Part shown: in pieces, positions 40,361 through 47,873 of the stretch | How positions within the stretch are numbered: the stretch's first letter is position 1 | Layout of the letters: every line of letters begins with the position of its first letter | Source: Candidatus Polarisedimenticolia bacterium | Lineage (GTDB): Bacteria; Acidobacteriota; Polarisedimenticolia; Gp22-AA2 | Length of the DNA stretch: 64,000 nt | Assembly: GCA_036001465.1 (NCBI GenBank) | Contig: DASYUH010000056.1 | Location: 62,001 to 126,000, forward strand | Direction: 5' to 3' | Notes under the pieces: model-generated | What the model was told of the DNA's origin: nothing | Seen by the model: the letters and a program-made list of their open reading frames with translations, nothing else | Databases searched by the model: none | Position numbers and translations under genes: made by a program

Positions 40361-42547
40361 CTAGCGTTCGCCGCCGGCGGCTCGGATCCCGGACCGCGTC
40401 CCGGTGGCCTCCGTGACGGCTGGCACGGCGTCGACCGGCTTGCCCGCGTAACGATGGTAGATGTACTGCATCTCGGGGCTGTACGTGCTGACCTCCGCCT
40501 TCACGTCGTTCAGCACGATGCCGCGAATGGCGGCATGGACGTTGTCCAGGTGGGTCTTGGCGCGCTTCAGCACGGCACGACCGATCCGCCCGAGCTGGTA
40601 GACGAGCACGACCCCGTCGACGCGCGTCGACAGCACCACCGCGTCAGTGACCGGCAGGATCGGCGGCGCGTCGATCAGGATGACGTCGAAACGCGAGGCC
40701 ACCTCCACGATGAAATCGGTGAACAAAGGGGACGCCAGGAGCTCCGACGGATTGGGGGGCAGCGCCCCGGCGGTCAGGATGCGCAGGTTTTCGAGACCGG
40801 CCGAGGTCAGCATCGACTGCATGTCGACACGCCCGAGGAAGACCTCCGAGAACCGGTGCAGGACGTCGTCCAGCCGGTTCATGCCGAGCGCGACGTGCGT
40901 GAATCCCGGCTCCCGGGGCACCCCGAAGATGCGGTTGAGCGAGGGGCTTCTCAGGTCGCAGTCCCACACCAGCGTCTTCATCCCCATCTGGGCCATGGCG
41001 ACCCCCAGGTTCGCCACCGTCGTCGACTTCCCCTCGCTGGGAGACGCGGAGGTGAACAGGAAGGTGCGGCCCGCCTTGCCGATGCGCGAGAACTCGATGT
41101 TGGTCCGGAGCGATCGGAACGCTTCGGCCGCCGGAGACTGGGGAGCGAACTGGGTCACCAGAGCGCCCAGGCCCTCCAGGTTCGGATCGGACGCCAGCGT
41201 GGGGTTGCGCTGCAGGATCTCGCGGCGCGTGGAGTCCGGGTCGATGTGCGGGACGACGCCGATCACGGGCAGTCCCAGATACTCCTCGACGTCCTCGATG
41301 CTGCCGATGGAGGTGTCCAGGGTCTCGGCCAGGAAGGCGGCGACCAGCCCGAGGAGGAGACCGACAATAAGCCCCACCAGGGACCTCAGGATCCGGCCGG
41401 GGGCGTGGCGCGGGATGGCGGCCGTCGACTCCTCGACGACGCTGAGCTCCTGCACCTTGTCGGCCTCCTTGATCAGCGCCTCCTGGTGCTTGCGCATGAG
41501 CATCTGGTAGGCCTCGGTGTTGACCGCCACCTCGCGTTGCAGCTCCATCAGCGTCTGCTCGGCGCGGGGGAAGCGCGCCAGCTTCGAATCCAGGTCCCGC
41601 TTGCGGGCGCGCGCCAGGCCGAGCGCCGAGTGCGCCTCGCGCCTCAGGCGGGCGGTGAGCAGGTCGATCTGCTCCTTGATCGACTTCACCTCGGGGGCGT
41701 CCTCTTTCTGGAAGGACAGGATCTGGCGCTTCCGATCCTCGAGCTTCGCGAGCTCCAGCCTGAGGCCCGCGAGCCCCTCCTCGGGCAGGTCCACCAGGAG
41801 GAGCTCGGGGGACGAGCCGGGGTCGCCGGGATGGTCCAGGAGGTCGACGAGCTGCTGCATCGACGAGAGCCGGGCCTCGGTCCGGCCCGCTTCGTCCTGG
41901 AAGAACTGGATCTCCTTGGCGTCCGGCATGCTGGCGCCGACGTTGGCCTCCTTGAATCGTGTCAGGCGCTCCTCGGCCGCGCGCAGGCGGGCGCTCACTT
42001 CGGCGACCTGGCGCTCCACGAACTCGCGCGCCTCGATCGCCTGGCGATTGCGCTCGAAGGTGTGGCGGATGATGTATTCCTGCATGACGGCATTGACGAA
42101 CTGCACCGCCTCCTCGGCGGTCGGGCAGGCGCTCCGGATCTCGATCAGGCTCGTGTTGTCGATCGGCTTGGCGGTGTAGGTGGCGAGCATCGCGTCGAGA
42201 GCCGCCGCCATCTTGGGGTCGGCCAGGACGGTCTCGATCGTCGCGGACACCGGGATGCGGCCGAGCCGCTGCGCCGCCTTCAGGGCGACCGGCTTGCTGG
42301 TGATGATCTGCGCCTGGGTCGCGAGATCGTCCCCCGGGCTCCAGGTGAATGCCTCGAGGAACAGCCCCGTGACGCTGTCGGTCCGGCTCCACTTGACGCG
42401 GGCGTTCGCCTCGTACACCGGCCGGGCCCGCGGCGTCATGATCAGGGTCAGGGCCCCCAGCGCCAGGCAGCAGCCCGCCACGATCTTCCAGCGCCGGCGC
42501 AGGATGCGGAGGTAGTCCTGGAGGTTCAGGTCGTACTGGGCGGCCAT
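40361..42547 (-). CDS. Wzc-type chain-length regulator and tyrosine autokinase
   Basis: A 728-residue inner-membrane co-polymerase. The N-terminal Wzz domain follows a first TM (about 20-38), with a long periplasmic coiled coil (about 150-350). A second TM (about 385-408) leads to a cytosolic BY-kinase domain: Walker A SASPSEGKSTT, Walker A' VWDCDLRSP and Walker B VILIDAPP. The tail has several Tyr (YSPEMQYIYHRY), fewer than in enterobacterial Wzc but enough for autophosphorylation. It sets chain length and works with the export protein encoded 1 base upstream. A phosphatase partner is not obvious; the PHP protein is one candidate. Confidence 0.92.
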   Translation of the reverse strand: MAAQYDLNLQDYLRILRRRWKIVAGCCLALGALTLIMTPRARPVYEANARVKWSRTDSVTGLFLEAFTWSPGDDLATQAQIITSKPVALKAAQRLGRIPVSATIETVLADPKMAAALDAMLATYTAKPIDNTSLIEIRSACPTAEEAVQFVNAVMQEYIIRHTFERNRQAIEAREFVERQVAEVSARLRAAEERLTRFKEANVGASMPDAKEIQFFQDEAGRTEARLSSMQQLVDLLDHPGDPGSSPELLLVDLPEEGLAGLRLELAKLEDRKRQILSFQKEDAPEVKSIKEQIDLLTARLRREAHSALGLARARKRDLDSKLARFPRAEQTLMELQREVAVNTEAYQMLMRKHQEALIKEADKVQELSVVEESTAAIPRHAPGRILRSLVGLIVGLLLGLVAAFLAETLDTSIGSIEDVEEYLGLPVIGVVPHIDPDSTRREILQRNPTLASDPNLEGLGALVTQFAPQSPAAEAFRSLRTNIEFSRIGKAGRTFLFTSASPSEGKSTTVANLGVAMAQMGMKTLVWDCDLRSPSLNRIFGVPREPGFTHVALGMNRLDDVLHRFSEVFLGRVDMQSMLTSAGLENLRILTAGALPPNPSELLASPLFTDFIVEVASRFDVILIDAPPILPVTDAVVLSTRVDGVVLVYQLGRIGRAVLKRAKTHLDNVHAAIRGIVLNDVKAEVSTYSPEMQYIYHRYAGKPVDAVPAVTEATGTRSGIRAAGGER

Positions 42548-42548
42548 G

Positions 42549-44000
42549 TCAGTCCTTCTGGAAGTTGTCGATGATGTAGATCGACTCGATGATCCCGAGG
42601 GCGGGGGCGATGATCGACATGACCTCCTGGAGCGTCGCGATGGCGCGGCGGGGCACGAACACGATGTCGCCCGGAGCCAGCGGCACGTCCGCCTCGAGGT
42701 CCCCCTCCTTGAACATCTCCTTGAAGTTGGCGATCTTCATCTCCGCCTGGCCGCCGTCGCCGCGTTTCAGCACCACGACCCCCTTCATGTACCCCTTGGA
42801 GCTGAACCCTCCGGAGCGGGAGATCGCCTCGACCAGGCCCATCTTGTCGATGATGTTCACGACCCCCGGCTGGTTGACTTCCCCGAGGACGAACACCTTG
42901 CGGTTGCCCATCGAGAGGGACGGGACGAACACGAGGTCGCCGTGGCGCAGCCACGGATCGTCGCTCTCGTTTCCCTGAAAGACGGCGCGAAACAGGTTCA
43001 GCTCGCGGCGCGGCGACCCCGGCCGGATAACCTGGATGCGCATCACGTCCGCGTCCTGCGAGGGACCGCCGTGCGCCGAGAGGAACTCCACGAGGCGGGT
43101 CGGGCCTTCGAGGGCCCAGGAGCCCGGGCCGCTGTCGTTTCTGGCGGTGGTCTTCACCTCCCCCATCAGGCTCACCCGGTGGCCGGCGTACTTGGTGATC
43201 AGGAGCTCGACGTGCGTCTCCCTGTAGATCGCCTGGAAGCGCTTCTCGATGTCCTTCTTGAGGTCGACGACGGTGCGGCCGGCCACCGGCAGCGCGCCGA
43301 TTCCCATGACCGGAAGGAAGGCCTCTCCGTCGCTCTGCACGGTCAGCTTGAGCTCGTCGATCTTCTGTCCGTTCCAGATCCGGAGGCTCAGGACGTCGCC
43401 CGGTCCGAACAGGTAGTCGGCGGCGGGGGCGATGGTCTCCTCCTGCGCGACCCCGGTGGCGGGCGCCTCCTGCGCGGCCACGACACCGAACAGGCAGAGA
43501 ATGGCCAGGATGACGATGCCGGCGCCGCGCAGCATCCGGCGGGCGCGGCGGACCGCGGCGAGGCGCCGCGCCCCGGGCGAAGGAGCGAAGCAGGGATCGT
43601 CGATCGGCAACCGGCGTCCATTGCGCACGACCGCGGTCACGCGCCCGAGCAAGTCCTCCCGAAGCACCCCCGCGTCGGGTCCCCCCTCCGCGTCCCCCTG
43701 GAGACGGTAGACGCGACGGCCGGCGCGCATCTCCACGAGGACCAGCCGGTGCACCACGAGGAGATCCGGAGAGGAGCGCGCCAGGACGATCTGCCCCGGT
43801 CGAGGCAGGCCGAGGAACGGGGAGACCACCGCCACATCTCCCTGGACGAGGGCCGGTCGCATGCTCGCGCCCCTGACCGGAACCAGCGCCGCGTGCCCCC
43901 CCAGGAGCAGCGCATCGAGGACCGGTGCGGCCTCGCGCTCGACCTCGGGCAGGGACCCTCCGGGCGTTGCGCCGGGGCCGCGGCCGCGTGCGGCGGTCAT
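42549..44000 (-). CDS. SipW-like peptidase domain fused to polysaccharide export protein
   Basis: A 483-residue protein with an unusual layout. Residues about 30-135 match a SipW/ER-type S26 signal-peptidase fold: nucleophile Ser46 in RGASMRPAL, QGD, His84 in LLVVHRLVL (His replaces the usual Lys in this class), Asp103 in QGDAEGGPD and EDLLGRV. A membrane helix (about 159-177, ILAILCLFGVVAAQ) follows, then a Wza-type export domain (from about 188: FGPGDVLSLRIWNG) and SLBB domains (VSLMGEV; VFVLGEVNQPGVVNI). Met156 with the helix would make an ordinary signal peptide, so an export protein starting at 43535 is possible. The frame is nevertheless open from ATG 44000, which overlaps the previous stop (ATGA). 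As drawn, the peptidase domain is cytosolic. Confidence 0.8.
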   Translation of the reverse strand: MTAARGRGPGATPGGSLPEVEREAAPVLDALLLGGHAALVPVRGASMRPALVQGDVAVVSPFLGLPRPGQIVLARSSPDLLVVHRLVLVEMRAGRRVYRLQGDAEGGPDAGVLREDLLGRVTAVVRNGRRLPIDDPCFAPSPGARRLAAVRRARRMLRGAGIVILAILCLFGVVAAQEAPATGVAQEETIAPAADYLFGPGDVLSLRIWNGQKIDELKLTVQSDGEAFLPVMGIGALPVAGRTVVDLKKDIEKRFQAIYRETHVELLITKYAGHRVSLMGEVKTTARNDSGPGSWALEGPTRLVEFLSAHGGPSQDADVMRIQVIRPGSPRRELNLFRAVFQGNESDDPWLRHGDLVFVPSLSMGNRKVFVLGEVNQPGVVNIIDKMGLVEAISRSGGFSSKGYMKGVVVLKRGDGGQAEMKIANFKEMFKEGDLEADVPLAPGDIVFVPRRAIATLQEVMSIIAPALGIIESIYIIDNFQKD

Positions 44001-46333
44001 ACGGCGACCTGCGCGGGGGGCGCGCCGACGCCCTTCACCCGGTGCCGGATGTGGAGGAACGGAGCGCGCGCCAGGTCGATGACCCGTCTCTCGCCCGGGT
44101 CGTGCCCGCCGGCCGAGGCGGTGATCTCGACGCGCGGCCGGAAGTGGTTGTCTTCGTTCAGAGAGACCACGCACGCCAGGTCGCCGCTGCTGAGCTCCAC
44201 CAGGGCGCCGATGGGGAAGATTGGGATCGCCTTCAGGAGGGCGCGGAACAGGGCGGGAGAGAATCGCCGGCCGTGCTGCTCCATGACCAGCGAGGTCACG
44301 TCGTGAAGGTCGGACTCCGGACGATCGTCCGATCCGTGCGTGTGCATCTCGAGGAGGCTCGCGAGGGCGACGACCTGGGCGGCCGTGTCGGCGCGGGAGC
44401 GCTCCGAAGGGGTCGGCAGGTCGAACCGCAGGAGACCGTGCACCTCGCGGATCGACTCCAGGAGCCCCGCGGCGTCCGCCCCGAGGACCTTCAGGATCGG
44501 CCCCGGATTCTCGCGCTCCCCCTTCGGGTCGAGCGCCTCCTCCGAGCCGATGGACGGAAGTTCGGCATCCGGATCGATCCCGGCCCGCATCAGGCCGGCA
44601 TCATGGAGAAGCGCCAGGAGGCCCACCCGAGGGTCCGCCTCGAGTCCGAGCGCGCACCAGATGCGGGCCGCGATGAAGGCGACGTTGACCGAGTGGGTGG
44701 CCAGGCGGAAGCCGCCGACGGCGGCCAGCAGGTCCGGCAGGGGAGTCGTCGATCGGCCGCTCGCGACGATCGAGCCCGCCAGTTCCGTCAGTCCTTTCGC
44801 GTCGACCGGTCTCTGGACGTGCGCATCCCGGAGGATCTTCGACAGGGTCTGCGCGCCGTCCACGGCGGCCGCCGGGCGCGGCCCGGAGACGACCGCGGGC
44901 CCCTTCAGGAGTGCGACCGCGGGGGCGCTTCCCGAAGCGGCGGGGGAGCCCTCCGCGACGACCGGTGCCACTCCCGCGTGCACCATGATCTCGCGCAGGC
45001 TCCGCATGCCCCGCTGCGCGCCCGGCAGGGTGGCCACGTCGTCCACGCAGGCGTGACCCTGGATCGCCTTCCGCCAGCCCTCCTCGCGCAGGCGCGGAAG
45101 GGAACCGGGGCCGGCTTCGGGGTCGACCAGCTCAAAGACCCCCGTCAGCCCGGAAGCGCCCGTGCCGGCGCAGTCGTTGCATCCCTGTGCCCGGGCGACG
45201 GACAGGCCACCCCGCCCCTCCATCGATTCGACGTCGCGGCGATGGAAACCGAAACGGCGCGCCTTCTCGGCCGACAGCATCGACCAGCCGATGCAGCCGC
45301 GGCAGACCGTCCGGACGAGAGTCTGCGCCAGGACCGCCACCGGAACGGCGGGCGCCGACCCGGCTTCGAGCGCCCGACCGACGCTTCTCGACAGGGACTC
45401 CGGGTCGGCCGCGGGGGCCCCGGCGAGCACCAGGCAGCCGCTCGCGGCGAGGCGCGCCGCCAGGACCAGGTCGGCGGCCCCCTCGAGGCTCTCGACCAGC
45501 ACGAACTCGGGCGCGGCCTGCAGCAGGCTGTCGGGGAAAGGCCAATCGGACAGGGTCCCCGCCAGCCAGGGGAGCTCGGGCCGCGCCTGGCGGGCTCGCG
45601 GGCCGATGCGCCCGCCGGCGTGGCCGCGGGACACCAGCGTCTGGGCCATGAGGTCGAGGGTCGTGGTCCTCCCAGTCGCCGGCCCCCCGGAAACGAGCAG
45701 GATGCCGGCGCGACGATCCAGGCTATCGAGGAGAAGCTCGAGGACCGCCGGCGAGAACCCGATGTCGGCGAGCGTGGCGGGAGACGCCGATTCGACGACG
45801 CCCGTCACCCGCACGCGGTACTCCTGCGGTCGCGGAGCCGGTCGCACGCTGAGGAGCACCCGCCGGGCCCGCCCTCCGGCGGTCTTCACGACGCCTCGCG
45901 GCACCTGCTGGAAGACCGCCGCCAGGAAACCGAGGGCATCCTTGGGGGCGACCGGAAGGGGCTGCTCCTCGCCCGAGGAGGTGAGGAGGGTCGCGCGCAG
46001 CCCGTCGCGCCCCGGCTGCAGGCTGAGCTCGACGTGCTCGCCCCCCATGAGCCGGGACAGCGCCGGCGCCAGGGCGTCCGGCCGCGTCACCACCCGCGGC
46101 CAGGTCCCGGCCTCGGAGGCGGGGAGGACTTCCGTTCCGCGCACCTCCTCGTCGCTCACCGGGATCGCCACGACCCCGACCTGCATGCCCCAGTAGCGCC
46201 GGGGTACACGCAGGCTCTCGATGCCGCGGGGCGTCGCCACGAAGACGACCTCCTGGCGATCGGCGAGCAGGACGGGCAGGGCGAGTGGCGCCTTACCGCG
46301 ACCGGTGTCCGGTGCGTCGTCCGCCTTCACCAT
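43997..46333 (-). CDS. GspE/PilB-like pseudo-ATPase fused to HD domain
   Basis: A 778-residue protein not matching any standard architecture. Residues about 90-460 follow the GspE/PilB plan: IGFSPAVLELLLDSLDRRAG, a Walker A region GGPATGRTTT with Arg222 where the essential Lys should be, a weakened Walker B (VLVESLEG), LAQTLVRTVCRGC and the GspE zinc site (Cys344, Cys347, Cys385, Cys388), then TGVFELVDPE. ATP hydrolysis is therefore doubtful. Residues about 535-760 resemble an HD-GYP-type domain (His547; His577-Asp578 in LALLHDAGLM) with the closing PIGALVELSSGDLACVV, but the GYP motif is not seen. Likely a regulator; some GspE/PilB N-domains bind c-di-GMP, though this one was not shown to. 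It overlaps the response regulator by 41 bases. Confidence 0.75.
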   Translation of the reverse strand: MVKADDAPDTGRGKAPLALPVLLADRQEVVFVATPRGIESLRVPRRYWGMQVGVVAIPVSDEEVRGTEVLPASEAGTWPRVVTRPDALAPALSRLMGGEHVELSLQPGRDGLRATLLTSSGEEQPLPVAPKDALGFLAAVFQQVPRGVVKTAGGRARRVLLSVRPAPRPQEYRVRVTGVVESASPATLADIGFSPAVLELLLDSLDRRAGILLVSGGPATGRTTTLDLMAQTLVSRGHAGGRIGPRARQARPELPWLAGTLSDWPFPDSLLQAAPEFVLVESLEGAADLVLAARLAASGCLVLAGAPAADPESLSRSVGRALEAGSAPAVPVAVLAQTLVRTVCRGCIGWSMLSAEKARRFGFHRRDVESMEGRGGLSVARAQGCNDCAGTGASGLTGVFELVDPEAGPGSLPRLREEGWRKAIQGHACVDDVATLPGAQRGMRSLREIMVHAGVAPVVAEGSPAASGSAPAVALLKGPAVVSGPRPAAAVDGAQTLSKILRDAHVQRPVDAKGLTELAGSIVASGRSTTPLPDLLAAVGGFRLATHSVNVAFIAARIWCALGLEADPRVGLLALLHDAGLMRAGIDPDAELPSIGSEEALDPKGERENPGPILKVLGADAAGLLESIREVHGLLRFDLPTPSERSRADTAAQVVALASLLEMHTHGSDDRPESDLHDVTSLVMEQHGRRFSPALFRALLKAIPIFPIGALVELSSGDLACVVSLNEDNHFRPRVEITASAGGHDPGERRVIDLARAPFLHIRHRVKGVGAPPAQVAV

Positions 46334-46730
46334 CCGTCTCCCTGGCCGCAGACTCGCCGGCCTCCGGTTCGAGTGTCACGATCTTCGCGAGCAGCGTCCG
46401 CTCCAGGTAGCGGAAATCGAGGGGCTTCTGGATGAAATCGTAGGCTCCGAGATCCAGGGCCTGCAGGGCCATGTCGTTGTCGGCGTGGCCGCTGATCATG
46501 ATGACCGCCGCCTGGGGGATCTCCTGGCGCAGCTTCTTCAGGGTCTCGATCCCGTTCATGCCGGGCATGGCGATGTCGAGGAGGATGATCTGGGGCCTGA
46601 GCGTCCGGACCATCATGAGCGCCTCGCGACCGTTCTCGGCGCCGGTCGCCGCATACCCGTGGTCGGAGAGAAACTCGATCAGGACATCGCGGATTGCCGC
46701 CTCGTCGTCCACCACCAGGATCTGGTTCAT
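46293..46730 (-). CDS. response regulator (receiver plus short tail)
   Basis: A 145-residue protein. The receiver has VVDDE, phospho-Asp in IILLDIAMPGMNG, Ser in VIMISGHA and Lys in IQKPLD, all intact. A basic tail of about 25 residues follows with no DNA-binding domain. It may regulate the neighbouring pseudo-ATPase/HD protein by contact. No cognate histidine kinase lies in the operon. ATG 46730 overlaps the kinase-like gene's stop. Confidence 0.88.
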   Translation of the reverse strand: MNQILVVDDEAAIRDVLIEFLSDHGYAATGAENGREALMMVRTLRPQIILLDIAMPGMNGIETLKKLRQEIPQAAVIMISGHADNDMALQALDLGAYDFIQKPLDFRYLERTLLAKIVTLEPEAGESAARETDGEGGRRTGHRSR

Positions 46731-47689
46731 TCGTCGTCCCTCATCCGGACAGACCGCGCCTCGTCCGCCCGGCCCCGTGCGGGCAGGTCGCCGCCCTGGA
46801 GGGATTCCAGGACGCAGTCCACCGCGGTTCGGTCCGGGAGAAACTGCAGGCGCCTCACCGGGACTCTGCCCGTGAGGTCGGCCAGGAATTTCACTGCGAA
46901 CTCGAGACCCTGCTGATCCCACATCGCCGGGAAGGCGCGCACCATCATCTGGGCGACGGCCGTCGAGGGGGTCATCTCCTGGATCCGGTTGCGCGGAGCC
47001 TGGTCCAGGATGAACACCGCATCGAGCCTCGCCGAGGACGGGGTCTCCCAACCGTCCTCTCCATGCCAGGGCGTGCCGTAGATGCGATAGCCGTCCCCTT
47101 CGGACCGGATGACGATGCGGTCGTCCGAGAGGATGGTCACGCCGCCGCGCTCTTTCCACAGGCGGGCGGTGGTGCTCTTGCCGGCCCCCGAGGTCCCGAG
47201 GAACAGCAGACCGCGCCCGCCGATGACCAGACCGCAGGCGTGCACCAGAACGCCGCGCCCGCGCGACAGCCGGGCCAGGAAGACGACCTCGTCGAACGGA
47301 TAGACGAAAGGGTGGAGCTCGTTCTGGTTGAGGATCGGGCCCCCGACGAGGGTCTCTCCCTCCCCCCGGGTGTATTCACGGTCGAATTCGACCGCCAGAT
47401 ACGGCTCCCGTCCGAAAATGGCCGAACGGAAGGTCAGCAGGCGCTGCTCGCCGACCTCCTCCAGCCGCCAGACCGATCCGGTTTCGAACAGGGTGCGGCC
47501 GGGCTGCCGTGCGGCCCTGCCGGAAGCCGGCCCGAGCAGCACCCGGGCGCAGTCCTCCACGGACGCCTCGGCCAGGAACGGCACGTGCGCCGGCTCGGCG
47601 ACCAGGCGGATCGAAGGATCGGCCGTGCGCACCTCGAGGCCGATGCGGGCCACCTCCAGGACCAGCGGGCGCACGCAGTCAGCTGGCAT
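46727..47689 (-). CDS. HPr-kinase-like P-loop protein
   Basis: A 320-residue protein of the HPr Ser kinase/PEP-carboxykinase-like fold. VLVHACGLVI (His150) precedes Walker A GTSGAGKST (about 165-173), with the catalytic Asp pair in TILSDDRIVI. It lacks the N-terminal domain of true HprK. Homologues beside peptide precursors, known best from paeninodin-type lasso clusters, phosphorylate the C-terminal Ser of the precursor. The precursor-like peptide encoded immediately upstream ends in Ser. Its ATG lies 11 bases inside that gene. An HPr-directed role is unlikely because no PTS gene is near. Confidence 0.8.
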   Translation of the reverse strand: MPADCVRPLVLEVARIGLEVRTADPSIRLVAEPAHVPFLAEASVEDCARVLLGPASGRAARQPGRTLFETGSVWRLEEVGEQRLLTFRSAIFGREPYLAVEFDREYTRGEGETLVGGPILNQNELHPFVYPFDEVVFLARLSRGRGVLVHACGLVIGGRGLLFLGTSGAGKSTTARLWKERGGVTILSDDRIVIRSEGDGYRIYGTPWHGEDGWETPSSARLDAVFILDQAPRNRIQEMTPSTAVAQMMVRAFPAMWDQQGLEFAVKFLADLTGRVPVRRLQFLPDRTAVDCVLESLQGGDLPARGRADEARSVRMRDDE

Positions 47690-47873
47690 TGTGCGAGCAC
47701 AGCGCTGGATTGGCCGAGCACTTGTTGATCGGGCCGCCGGGGCCGGCCGTGACGTTGCTCTTGCAGGACGCGAGGACCGCCTCGTCCGGCACCAGCCGGA
47801 CGCGGCTCAATCTCGGTGTCTCGTAAGGCCTGCGGGCCGCGTGGCCCCGCCGGGAATCATTGTGGTTCGTCAT
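47679..47873 (-). CDS. candidate RiPP precursor peptide
   Basis: A 64-residue peptide. The leader-like half holds Y17-x-x-P20-x-L22 (PYETPRLSRVRL), a motif recognised by PqqD-type domains in lasso and some radical SAM pathways. VPDEAVLASCKSN follows, then a Gly/Pro/Asn-rich core-like half with three Cys (37, 52, 59) and a C-terminal Ser64. No signal peptide and no double-Gly cut site. It is translated from a strong Shine-Dalgarno and overlaps the radical SAM gene upstream and the kinase gene downstream. The residues that would be modified are not known; Cys thioethers, a phospho-Ser64 or a different outcome are all possible. Confidence 0.75.
   Translation of the reverse strand: MTNHNDSRRGHAARRPYETPRLSRVRLVPDEAVLASCKSNVTAGPGGPINKCSANPALCSHNAS

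Noticed and set aside
39077-42574. A 1165-codon open frame on the plus strand opposite the polymerase and autokinase genes
   Set aside because: High-GC shadow of real minus-strand genes: no domain signature, Arg/Gly/Glu/Gln-rich low-complexity translation, and the opposite strand has clear Wzc and Wzy motifs.
46293-47159. Longer version of the response regulator reading through the kinase gene
   Set aside because: The receiver's conserved start is at 46730 and overlaps the previous stop as ATGA; the upstream part is a shadow of the kinase gene.
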